Shown here: piece by piece, positions 1 to 6,272 of the stretch | Layout of the letters: the number at the start of each line of letters is the position of its first letter | How positions within the stretch are numbered: the first letter of the stretch is position 1 | Origin: an uncultured Acetatifactor sp. | GTDB taxonomy: Bacteria; Bacillota; Clostridia; Lachnospirales; Lachnospiraceae | Assembly: GCA_948496895.1 (NCBI GenBank) | Contig: CAOOJO010000058.1 | Coordinates: forward strand, 1-10,363 | Length of the DNA: 10,363 bases | Direction: 5' to 3' | Notes under the pieces: generated by a model | The model's database searches: none | Told to the model about the DNA's origin: nothing | The model's input: the letters and a program-made list of their open reading frames with translations, nothing else | Translations under genes and position numbers: made by a program

Positions 1-2
1 CG

Positions 3-188
3 GAAAACTTCATCATGGCAGTGGGACATTTGATTATGGGGATTGGGGAGTATGGTTATAGGAAGCTGGAGGAAAAATGGCGGCGTTCCCTATATAAACA
101 GCGGCAGGGCCAACGTTCGCCTGCCTCTGCCTGTATATGCTGTAGACCTGAAATGCGTTTTGGCCCAGCGGCATTGTCAGGCCTTTGA
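3..188 (+). CDS. Possible 3' end of an unrecognised gene (partial)
   Basis: An open reading frame enters from the left edge in frame 3 and runs 61 codons to a TGA at 186-188. The visible product begins ENFIMAVGHLIMGIGEYGYR, continues with a basic stretch rich in Lys, Arg and Gln (about residues 21-40), and ends in a short Cys/Pro/Ala-rich tail. I do not recognise the family. In its favour, the stop lies one base from the stop of the convergent acetyltransferase gene, a usual tail-to-tail layout, and no other frame on either strand stays open through the region. Against it, 61 open codons can arise by chance and the tail does not look like a typical folded domain. The upstream part is outside the window, so the reading is tentative. 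Confidence 0.25.
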   Translation, partial: ENFIMAVGHLIMGIGEYGYRKLEEKWRRSLYKQRQGQRSPASACICCRPEMRFGPAALSGL

Positions 189-189
189 T

Positions 190-663
190 TTATAGATGGC
201 AAATCATAATGTATTCGTCCTCATTCTCCTTTATAATCTCAAAGCCAGTCTTTAGATATAGTTTCACCGCATAATTGGCCTTTTGGACGGAAAGAGAGAC
301 CCGTCCGTACCCCTGGGATTTGAGCAGGGCAAGGATCTCTTTCATCATGCCTGTCCCAATGCCAAAGCCCCGATATTCTTTATAAAGTGAGATTGCCAAA
401 GAGGGCGTCTCATCGTCTACATGTCCGTAATCATTCATGATACGGGCCCAAACAGCCCCGACGATTTTGCCGCCAACCTCTGCCGCTAATCCCCAGTCGT
501 CTTTCGCTTCTCCGAAATGCTCAACATAGACTTGCAATTCGGGAGAAGCGATAATGGTTTTGGGTGGAGGTTCCGCACCCTCCGGAACAAAGATTGCCTC
601 ATATAGAAAATTATCCAATAGCGGATATTCCTGCTTTTGCATTTCCCGTATCGTTACGTCCAT
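190..663 (-). CDS. GNAT-family N-acetyltransferase
   Basis: This encodes a 157-residue single-domain protein, the usual size for the Gcn5-related acetyltransferase fold, which moves an acetyl group from acetyl-CoA to an amine. The acetyl-CoA pyrophosphate-binding motif A is clear at residues about 92-112 (LYKEYRGFGIGTGMMKEIL, with the R/G-x-G-x-G loop at 98-103). Motif B follows at about 122-143, where N130, A132 and the LYLKTGF segment match the 'N..A..LY.k.GF' pattern. The substrate cannot be told from sequence. The frame is open upstream to 831, but I chose the ATG at 661-663 because GAGGT stands about five bases before it, a sigma-A promoter lies just upstream, and the extra N-terminal residues do not resemble a domain. 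The gene is on the strand opposite to all others and is more AT-rich than the operons to its right. Confidence 0.88.
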   Translation of the reverse strand: MDVTIREMQKQEYPLLDNFLYEAIFVPEGAEPPPKTIIASPELQVYVEHFGEAKDDWGLAAEVGGKIVGAVWARIMNDYGHVDDETPSLAISLYKEYRGFGIGTGMMKEILALLKSQGYGRVSLSVQKANYAVKLYLKTGFEIIKENEDEYIMICHL

Positions 664-691
664 AGTTGACCTCGACTCTCTATTTTCAAAT

Positions 692-720
692 ATTCTAGCA
701 TATTCCAGACAATGCTTCAA
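692..720 (-). promoter_or_regulatory. Sigma-A promoter of the acetyltransferase gene
   Basis: Read on the - strand, a -35 box TTGAAG (715-720) is separated by exactly 17 bases from a -10 box TAGAAT (692-697). TGC directly before the -10 gives an extended TGn element. Transcription should start about 7 bases downstream, near 685, leaving a leader of roughly 20 bases that holds the GAGGT ribosome binding site. Both boxes and the spacing are close to consensus. Confidence 0.75.
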
Positions 721-738
721 TGGGTCATTACGAATGTA

Positions 739-767
739 TTGACTTGATGTTGTTTGTTTGCTATTCT
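739..767 (+). promoter_or_regulatory. Sigma-A promoter of the metallophosphoesterase gene
   Basis: A -35 box TTGACT (739-744) and a -10 box TATTCT (762-767) are separated by a 17-base spacer. The expected start is near 774, about 28 bases before the ATG at 802, with a strong AGGGGAGGAG ribosome binding site (785-794) between. The -35 boxes of this promoter and of the divergent one on the other strand lie only 18 bases apart (721-738), so RNA polymerase or a regulator at one could affect the other. Confidence 0.75.
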
Positions 768-801
768 TAGAGCGGAAATAGAGTAGGGGAGGAGATTTGC
801 C

Positions 802-1542
802 ATGGCAACATACGTCATATCCGACATACACGGCGAATACGAAATGTTCCTGGAGCTGCTTGACGAAATCGGGCTAAGAGCAGAAGACACCTTATACATC
901 CTGGGGGATATCCTTGACAGAGGCCCCCATCCCATCCAGACCCTGCTGATGCTCATGAAAATGCCCAATGCCATATGCCTGGCGGGCAACCATGAGCTTA
1001 TGGCCTTAGAATGCCTGGAGTTCCTCATGAAGGAAATCACGGACATCTCCATCGAGGAGCTGGATGAAAAAATGTTGGACAATCTTGTGAGCTGGCAGTA
1101 CAATGGGAGCAGCACCACCATATCGGAATTCCGCGCGCTGAGCCGCGAAATGCAGAGAACGACAATCGATTTCATAAAGGAATTCTCAATCTATGAGGAA
1201 CTGACCATCGATGGAAAGGAGTATCTGCTGGTCCACGCCGGACTCGGCAATTATTATCCGGGGAAGGACATCGAGGAGTATTCCCTGAAAGAGCTGCTAT
1301 GGGAGAGGGCGGAGTATGACATCCAATACTTTGAGGATGTATCTGTGGTGACAGGCCATACGCCCACCCAGGGAATCGAAGGCAACCCCAGGCCGGGATA
1401 TATTTTCAAGGGCAATAACCACATCGCCATTGACTGCGGCTGCTTCATCCCGGGAGGCCGCCTGGCCGCCATATGCCTTGACACCGGCGAGGAGTTCTAT
1501 TCCTCATATAATGGAGAAGGAACAGGGAGGCTCCGCGTCTGA
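802..1542 (+). CDS. PP1/PrpA-like metallophosphoesterase
   Basis: This 246-residue protein belongs to the calcineurin-like metallophosphoesterase family, in the bacterial branch that holds Ser/Thr protein phosphatases (PrpA/PrpE type) and bis(5'-nucleosyl)-tetraphosphatases. The two-metal centre motifs appear in order: SDIHG at 7-11 (ligands D8, H10), GDILDRG at 35-41 (D36, with R40), GNHE at 62-65 (N63, catalytic H64), VHAG at 144-147 (H145) and GHTPT at 185-189 (H186). The length matches the family and no key residue is missing. A helical segment at about 66-135 probably forms the substrate-covering cap. No signal peptide or membrane segment is seen, so it should be cytoplasmic. Motifs alone do not decide between protein phosphatase and nucleotide hydrolase activity. 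The start is set by the strong ribosome binding site. It appears to be a one-gene unit, since ftsH has its own promoter. Confidence 0.9.
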   Translation: MATYVISDIHGEYEMFLELLDEIGLRAEDTLYILGDILDRGPHPIQTLLMLMKMPNAICLAGNHELMALECLEFLMKEITDISIEELDEKMLDNLVSWQYNGSSTTISEFRALSREMQRTTIDFIKEFSIYEELTIDGKEYLLVHAGLGNYYPGKDIEEYSLKELLWERAEYDIQYFEDVSVVTGHTPTQGIEGNPRPGYIFKGNNHIAIDCGCFIPGGRLAAICLDTGEEFYSSYNGEGTGRLRV

Positions 1543-1608
1543 GGCGCGCCATGGATAGGAAGTTTAGAAATCTTTAAGAGTTAATTCGTTTTTTTCACAT
1601 TTCTGCTA

Positions 1609-1637
1609 TTGATTTATCAATTAGTTGTATCTATAAT
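1609..1637 (+). promoter_or_regulatory. Sigma-A promoter of ftsH
   Basis: TTGATT (1609-1614), a 17-base AT-rich spacer and a perfect TATAAT (1632-1637) form a strong sigma-A promoter. The first purines at the expected distance are at 1646-1647, giving ftsH a 5' leader of about 90 bases. I looked for heat-shock operators: there is no CIRCE (HrcA) inverted repeat and no CtsR-type direct heptamer repeat around the boxes. Confidence 0.8.
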
Positions 1638-1651
1638 AGACTTCTGATGAT

Positions 1652-1671
1652 AGAATCCAAGACAGGATTCT
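1652..1671 (+). promoter_or_regulatory. Hairpin in the ftsH 5' leader
   Basis: AGAATCC (1652-1658) and GGATTCT (1665-1671) form a perfect 7-bp stem with a 6-base loop, starting only about 5 bases after the predicted transcription start. No T-run follows, so it is not an intrinsic terminator. It could protect the transcript's 5' end or serve as an operator for a dyad-binding repressor; the sequence does not decide. A short direct repeat (CTTTGCA twice, 1681-1694) follows. Confidence 0.5.
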
Positions 1672-1736
1672 TAGAAACTGCTTTGCACTTTGCACTGGGT
1701 AGGGGATGACAGTGAAGAAGACGAAACGGGGTAACT

Positions 1737-4136
1737 ATGGATAATCAGATGAACCAATACGACAACGGCGGAGGATACAACAACGGCGGGCGCGGCAACA
1801 TGCCCGGCGGAAACGGCGGCAATGGCAACGGGAACCAGCCCCCCAGGCGGCCGAACATCATGATGATACTGCTGGCAGGACTGAGCACAGTGCTGCTGGT
1901 TTTCATGCTCTGGAACCTGATGTTCGGCTCCAGCGGCAGCTCTCAGGAGATCAGCTATACCAAATTCCTGGAATACATCAACGCGGATCAGGTGGAGGCC
2001 GTGGAGGTGCAGAGCACCGGCCAGGTGCTGTTCACCCTGAAGGAGGGCGTGACCCCTCCCGTGGAGGCGGCTCCGGCCATACAGGGGTATCCTTTCTACG
2101 GCAATGTACAGACCACCTACTCCACCATCATCATGGAAGACCTGGACACCCTCACCTCCAGACTGGAGGCCCACGGCGTGGACGGCACCAGGGTGCTCAG
2201 CGACAATTCAGGCCGCATCCTGGATATCTTGCTGTACGTGGTGCTGCCGGTTCTGCTGATGTGGATCCTGCTGGGCGTGGTGTTCAAGAAGATGGGCGGC
2301 GCGGGCGGCCCCATGGGCGTGGGCAAGAGCAACGCCAAGGTCTACGTGCAGAAGGAGACGGGGGTCACCTTCAAGGACGTGGCCGGTGAGGACGAGGCTA
2401 AGGAGTCTTTGGTGGAGGTGGTGGATTTCCTCCACAATCCGGGAAAGTACTCCAAAATCGGCGCCAGGCTCCCCAAGGGCGCATTGCTGGTAGGCCCTCC
2501 CGGAACGGGCAAGACGCTGTTGGCTAAAGCTGTGGCCGGAGAGGCCCATGTACCCTTCTTCTCCCTGACAGGCTCTGACTTCATCGAGCTGTACGTAGGC
2601 GTGGGCGCCAGCCGCGTGCGCGACCTGTTCAAGGAAGCCACCAAGAATGCCCCCTGTATCATATTCATAGACGAGATAGACGCCATCGGCCGCAGCCGCG
2701 ATTCCAAGTATGGCGGCGGCAACGAGGAGCGGGAGCAGACCCTGAACCAGCTCCTCTCCGAGATGGACGGCTTCGACAGCTCCAAGGGCATTTTGATATT
2801 AGGGGCGACTAACCGCCCGGAAATCCTGGACAAGGCCCTGCTGCGCCCCGGACGCTTCGACAGGCGCATCATCGTGGATAAGCCTGATTTGAAGGGGCGC
2901 GTGGAGATCCTGAAGGTCCACGCCAAGGACGTGAAGATGGACGAGACCGTGGATCTGGATGCCATAGCCCTGGCCACCAGCGGCGCCGTGGGTTCCGATC
3001 TGGCCAATATGATCAACGAGGCGGCCATCAACGCCGTCAAGGAGCGCAGGGACTACGTGTGCCAGAAAGACCTCTTCGACGCGGTGGAGGTGGTTCTGGT
3101 GGGCAAGGAAAAGAAGGACCGTATCATGAGCAAGGAGGAGCGCAAAATCGTCTCCTACCATGAGGTGGGCCACGCCCTGATCAGCGCCCTGCAGAAGAAC
3201 TCCGAGCCCGTGCAGAAGATTACCATCGTGCCCCGCACCATGGGGGCCCTGGGATACGTGATGCACGTGCCCGAGGAGGAGAAGTATCTGAACACTGAGG
3301 CGGAGCTGCGCGACATGCTGGTGAGCCTGGTGGGCGGGAGAGCCGCGGAGGAGGTGGTCTTCGACACCGTCACCACCGGCGCTGCCAACGATATCGAAAA
3401 GGCGACAGATATTGCGCGAAATATGGTGACACGTTACGGCATGAGCAAGAAGTTCGGCCTGATGGGGCTGGCCACGGTGGAGAGCCAGTACCTGGAGGGC
3501 AGGACGGCCCTGAACTGCAGCGATGCCACGGCGGCGCAGATAGACGCGGAAGTGGTGGAGATTCTGAAGGAAAGCTATGACAAGGCCCTGAAGCTGATTC
3601 GGGAGAACAGGGAGGTCATGGATAAGCTGGCGGAGTTCCTGATAGAGAAGGAGACCATCACCGGCAAGGAGTTCATGCAGATTTTCCGCAGGGAAAAAGG
3701 ACTGCCTGAGCCCGAGGAGAAGGACGAAGAGGCCGGAAAAGAGACGCAGGGGCAGGAAGCCCGGGCAGCCCGGCCCGCAGACCGCGGGGCGGAAGACGCT
3801 CCGGCCAGGGAGACGGACGGCAGCGAAGAAGAACGCGCTCCGGAAACGGCAGACAGAGCCGCAGGCGGCCAGGAAGCCGACAGGGAGCCGGAACCGGAGA
3901 AAACCACAGGGCCGGAGACAGGACAGCCGCGGATTGCACAGGCTGGAGAGGAAGCTGTCCAGGCCGGAGAGGAAGCCCCCCGGGCGGTAGGAGCGCCTGC
4001 TACAGACAGCGAGGCGGCCCCGGAAGCGGAAACGCCTCCCCAGGACGCCCAGGATTCGGCAGACGTCCCCCAGCCGGAAGTCCGGGCAGCGGACGACTGC
4101 CCCGTAGGCAGGTTCTCCAATGGCAAGATAGATTAG
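1737..4136 (+). CDS. ftsH: ATP-dependent zinc metalloprotease FtsH
   Basis: FtsH is a hexameric, membrane-anchored AAA+ protease that unfolds and degrades membrane and short-lived cytosolic proteins. Order of parts in the 799 residues: a Gly/Asn-rich N-terminus (1-40), membrane segment 1 (about 41-63), a small external domain (about 64-160), membrane segment 2 (about 161-183), then the AAA+ module. The module has Walker A GPPGTGKT (253-260), pore loop with Y286 (usually Phe in E. coli-type FtsH), Walker B IIFIDEID (308-315) and the second region of homology (356-378, Arg fingers R370/R373). The peptidase zinc site is HEVGH (475-479) with D552 as the likely third ligand. The catalytic part ends near 652. 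The remaining ~145 residues are rich in Glu, Ala, Pro and Gly and look disordered; typical FtsH is 600-650 residues. The ATG at 1737 is the only usable start (in-frame TGA at 1713) and has GGGG five bases before it. It is monocistronic, between its own promoter and a strong terminator. Confidence 0.97.
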   Translation: MDNQMNQYDNGGGYNNGGRGNMPGGNGGNGNGNQPPRRPNIMMILLAGLSTVLLVFMLWNLMFGSSGSSQEISYTKFLEYINADQVEAVEVQSTGQVLFTLKEGVTPPVEAAPAIQGYPFYGNVQTTYSTIIMEDLDTLTSRLEAHGVDGTRVLSDNSGRILDILLYVVLPVLLMWILLGVVFKKMGGAGGPMGVGKSNAKVYVQKETGVTFKDVAGEDEAKESLVEVVDFLHNPGKYSKIGARLPKGALLVGPPGTGKTLLAKAVAGEAHVPFFSLTGSDFIELYVGVGASRVRDLFKEATKNAPCIIFIDEIDAIGRSRDSKYGGGNEEREQTLNQLLSEMDGFDSSKGILILGATNRPEILDKALLRPGRFDRRIIVDKPDLKGRVEILKVHAKDVKMDETVDLDAIALATSGAVGSDLANMINEAAINAVKERRDYVCQKDLFDAVEVVLVGKEKKDRIMSKEERKIVSYHEVGHALISALQKNSEPVQKITIVPRTMGALGYVMHVPEEEKYLNTEAELRDMLVSLVGGRAAEEVVFDTVTTGAANDIEKATDIARNMVTRYGMSKKFGLMGLATVESQYLEGRTALNCSDATAAQIDAEVVEILKESYDKALKLIRENREVMDKLAEFLIEKETITGKEFMQIFRREKGLPEPEEKDEEAGKETQGQEARAARPADRGAEDAPARETDGSEEERAPETADRAAGGQEADREPEPEKTTGPETGQPRIAQAGEEAVQAGEEAPRAVGAPATDSEAAPEAETPPQDAQDSADVPQPEVRAADDCPVGRFSNGKID
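3939..3980 (+). repeat. Imperfect 21-bp tandem repeat in the ftsH tail
   Basis: Two adjacent 21-base units (3939-3959 and 3960-3980) match at most positions and encode QAGEEAV and QAGEEAP. They lie in the low-complexity C-terminal tail of FtsH and suggest this tail grows or shrinks by in-frame repeat slippage. They do not disturb the reading frame. Confidence 0.6.
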
Positions 4137-4146
4137 AAAAATCAGA

Positions 4147-4183
4147 CAAGCCTTTCTCATACATTGGGAGAGGCTTGGTTTTT
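4147..4183 (+). terminator. Intrinsic terminator after ftsH
   Basis: Starting ten bases after the ftsH stop, a 12-bp stem (left arm 4147-4158, right arm 4166-4177, two G-U pairs, 7-base loop ATACATT) is followed by GTTTTT (4178-4183). This is a classic rho-independent terminator. An A-run before the left arm (4136-4140) may also let it work on the other strand. It separates ftsH from uvrC. Confidence 0.88.
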
Positions 4184-4191
4184 CATACGCG

Positions 4192-4233
4192 GGCCCGCAT
4201 TTGGAAGGCTGCCGCAGGAGCGGCGTGCGGGCC
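4192..4233 (+). promoter_or_regulatory. GC-rich foldable leader upstream of uvrC
   Basis: GGCCCGCA (4192-4199) pairs perfectly with TGCGGGCC (4226-4233). Inside this outer 8-bp stem, GCCGC (4211-4215) pairs with GCGGC (4220-4224) around an AGGA loop. The nested structure lies between the ftsH terminator and the uvrC ribosome binding site. No T-run follows, so it is not a standard terminator. No clear -35/-10 pair is visible between 4090 and 4289. The element may be a leader structure, a protein-binding site or a chance product of high GC. Confidence 0.35.
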
Positions 4234-4289
4234 TCGCGGCGGGCGGAGGAGAAGGCATTCCTTCGCCCGATCAGGAAAAGGAGCCCGTT

Positions 4290-6182
4290 ATGTTCAACGT
4301 CGAAGAAGAACTGAAGAAACTGCCCAAAGAGCCCGGCGTCTATATCATGAGAGACGACAAAGATGTAATCCTATATGTGGGCAAAGCCGTGAATCTCCAC
4401 AACCGCGTCCGCTCCTATTTCCGGGAGAACATCGGCAGGGGCCCCGCCATCGACAAAATGGTGTCCCTGATAGCCCGGTTCGAGTACATCGTCACCGATT
4501 CCGAGCTGGAAGCCCTGGTGCTGGAGAACAACCTGATCAAAGAGAACTCCCCCAAGTACAATACCCTGTTGAAGGACGACAAGACCTACCCCTACATCAA
4601 GGTGACTCTGGGGGAGGATTACCCCCGCGTCCAGTTCTCCCGGCTCATGAAAAAAGACAAATCCAAATACTTCGGCCCCTACACCAGCGCGGCGGCCGTG
4701 AAGGATACCATCGAGCTGCTGAACAAGCTCTACCATCTGCGGACCTGCAACCGCAGCCTCCCCAGGGACATAGGCGCGGAGCGCCCCTGCCTGAACTACC
4801 ACATCAAGCAGTGCCTGGGCCCCTGCCAGGGCTATGTGACAAGAGAGCAGTACCGGGAACAGGTGGAGCAGGCCCTGGAGTTCCTGAACGGAAACTACAG
4901 CCCCATCTTAAAGGAGCTGGAGGGAAAGATGCGCGCCGCCGCCGAGGAGCTGGACTTCGAGACCGCAGCCACCTACCGGGATCTCCACGACAGCGTGAAG
5001 CAGGTGGCCCAGAAGCAGAAGATTACGGACAGCGCGGGGGAGGACAAGGACATCATCGCCCTGTACCAGGACGACAGGGAAGCCGTAGTGCAGGTGTTCT
5101 TCGTCCGGGACGGCAAGCTGATCGGGCGGGAGCACTACTATATGACACATGTGTCGGAAAACAGCAAAACGGAGATCCTGGAGAATTTCGTGAAGCAGTT
5201 CTACGCGGGAACCCCCTTCATCCCCCGGGAGCTGATGCTGCAGTGCGAGATAGCGGACAGGGAGCTGATCGAGAAATGGCTCACCGGGCGGAAAGGAAGC
5301 CGGGTGTATGTCCGCGTGCCAAAAATCGGCTCCAAGGAGAAGCTGGTGGAGCTGGCCGCCCAGAACGCCAGGCATATCCTGGAGCAGGACAGGGAAAGGC
5401 TCAAGCGGGAGGAGGGCCGTACCATAGGCGCGGTGAAGGAGATTGCCTCCCTCCTGGGGCTTGGGAAGATCGAGCGCATGGAGGCCTTCGACATCTCCAA
5501 CATCAACGGCTTCGAGAACGTGGGATCCATGATAGTATTTGAGAAAGGCAAGCCTAAGCCCAGCGACTATCGGAAATTCCGCATCAAGACCGTCTCCGGC
5601 CCCGATGACTACGCCTGCATGCGGGAGGTGCTCACCAGGCGCTTCCTCCACGGCCTGGAGGAGAGCAAAGAGCTGGAGGAGAAGGAGATGGACCAGACCT
5701 ATGGGAGCTTTACCAGATTCCCCGACCTGCTGATGATGGACGGCGGCAGGGGCCAGGTGAACATCGCCCTGTCCGTGCTGGAGGAGCTGGGGAGTTCGAT
5801 TCCTGTCTGCGGCATGGTGAAGGACGACAGCCACCGCACCAGGGGCCTGTATTTCAACAATGTGGAGCTTGCCATCGACACCCGCTCCGAGGGCTTCAAG
5901 CTGATCACCAGGATCCAGGACGAGGCCCACCGCTTCGCCATCGAGTACCACAGATCCCTGCGCAGCAAGGCCCAGGTGAAATCCGTGCTGGACGGCATCC
6001 CCGGCGTAGGCCCTGCCAGGAGGAAGGCCCTGATGCGGGGCTTTAAATCCATCGAAGAAATCAAAGCGGCGTCCGTGGAGGAGCTTGCCGGCCTGCCGGA
6101 GATTAACCGCAGGGCCGCGGAGGCCATCTATGGCTTTTTCCACAAACCGGAGGACGGCTCCGGCACTTCCGGCACGGCTTGA
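4290..6182 (+). CDS. uvrC: Excinuclease ABC subunit C (UvrC)
   Basis: UvrC makes both DNA cuts around a lesion after UvrA and UvrB have located it (nucleotide excision repair). At 630 residues it is of usual length. The N-terminal GIY-YIG nuclease (about 12-95) that makes the 3' cut shows GVY at 16-18, YVGK at 29-32 and R39. Four cysteines follow (C153, C167, C175, C179) with spacing like those reported to hold an Fe-S cluster in E. coli UvrC. The UVR domain that contacts UvrB is at about 205-240. The RNase H-like nuclease for the 5' cut has the D-D-H triad at D401 (FDISN), D484 (MMDGG) and H547 (DEAHR). Helix-hairpin-helix motifs near 569-617 bind DNA. The frame is open upstream to a TTG at 4164, but that lies in the terminator loop; the ATG at 4290 has AAAGGAG (4277-4283) before it and begins the canonical N-terminus. 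Confidence 0.97.
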   Translation: MFNVEEELKKLPKEPGVYIMRDDKDVILYVGKAVNLHNRVRSYFRENIGRGPAIDKMVSLIARFEYIVTDSELEALVLENNLIKENSPKYNTLLKDDKTYPYIKVTLGEDYPRVQFSRLMKKDKSKYFGPYTSAAAVKDTIELLNKLYHLRTCNRSLPRDIGAERPCLNYHIKQCLGPCQGYVTREQYREQVEQALEFLNGNYSPILKELEGKMRAAAEELDFETAATYRDLHDSVKQVAQKQKITDSAGEDKDIIALYQDDREAVVQVFFVRDGKLIGREHYYMTHVSENSKTEILENFVKQFYAGTPFIPRELMLQCEIADRELIEKWLTGRKGSRVYVRVPKIGSKEKLVELAAQNARHILEQDRERLKREEGRTIGAVKEIASLLGLGKIERMEAFDISNINGFENVGSMIVFEKGKPKPSDYRKFRIKTVSGPDDYACMREVLTRRFLHGLEESKELEEKEMDQTYGSFTRFPDLLMMDGGRGQVNIALSVLEELGSSIPVCGMVKDDSHRTRGLYFNNVELAIDTRSEGFKLITRIQDEAHRFAIEYHRSLRSKAQVKSVLDGIPGVGPARRKALMRGFKSIEEIKAASVEELAGLPEINRRAAEAIYGFFHKPEDGSGTSGTA

Positions 6183-6202
6183 CGCCGGACGCTTCATTTT
6201 TT
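6168..6202 (+). terminator. Weak candidate terminator at the uvrC 3' end
   Basis: TCCGGC (6168-6173) pairs with GCCGGA (6184-6189) across the uvrC stop codon with a 10-base loop, and a T-rich run (TTTTTT, 6197-6202) follows seven bases later. The stem is short, the loop large and the gap to the T-run longer than usual, so termination may be partial or absent. Confidence 0.3.
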
Positions 6203-6214
6203 CTTTAGAAACTC

Positions 6215-6243
6215 TTCACATTGAGGTTTTCTTGTGTTACAAT
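6215..6243 (+). promoter_or_regulatory. Sigma-A promoter of the hprK operon
   Basis: TTCACA (6215-6220) and TACAAT (6238-6243) are separated by 17 bases, and TGT just before the -10 makes an extended TGn element; each box differs from consensus at one position. The start should be near 6250, leaving a leader of about 23 bases with AAGGAG (6260-6265) seven bases from the ATG. No cre-type palindrome for CcpA is seen around it. It likely drives hprK through whiA. Confidence 0.78.
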
Positions 6244-6272
6244 CAAGATAACTTAGCGCAAGGAGACAAGCC

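Noticed and set aside
664..831. N-terminal extension of the acetyltransferase from an ATG at 829-831
   Set aside because: It would start inside the divergent phosphatase gene, upstream of the promoter at 692-720, and adds no recognisable domain.
1562..1595. T-run (1589-1595) after the phosphatase gene as a terminator
   Set aside because: No stable stem precedes it; the upstream bases are AT-rich with only very short self-complementary stretches.
1706..1744. A 12-codon open frame (MTVKKTKRGNYG) overlapping the ftsH start, possibly a leader peptide
   Set aside because: The only nearby Shine-Dalgarno-like bases directly touch its ATG with no spacing, and nothing else supports its translation.
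2799..4160. A 453-codon open frame on the - strand opposite the 3' half of ftsH
   Set aside because: It is the shadow of GC-rich codons in ftsH. The product is low-complexity, has no recognisable domain, and would run through the ftsH terminator.
4164..4289. N-terminal extension of UvrC from a TTG at 4164
   Set aside because: That codon lies inside the terminator hairpin. The extension is unlike other UvrC N-termini, and the ATG at 4290 has a good ribosome binding site.
4175..5542. A 455-codon + strand frame overlapping uvrC in another phase
   Set aside because: Its Arg/Gly/Pro-rich product is typical of a frame-shifted reading of GC-rich DNA, and UvrC itself is intact.
4908..6197. A 429-codon open frame on the - strand opposite uvrC
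   Set aside because: uvrC on the + strand has every expected motif. The antisense product shows only His/Leu/Gly-rich composition typical of the complement of GC-rich genes.
6183..6272. A CcpA cre operator near the hprK promoter
   Set aside because: I looked for the degenerate TGnnAnCG-type palindrome and found no acceptable match.
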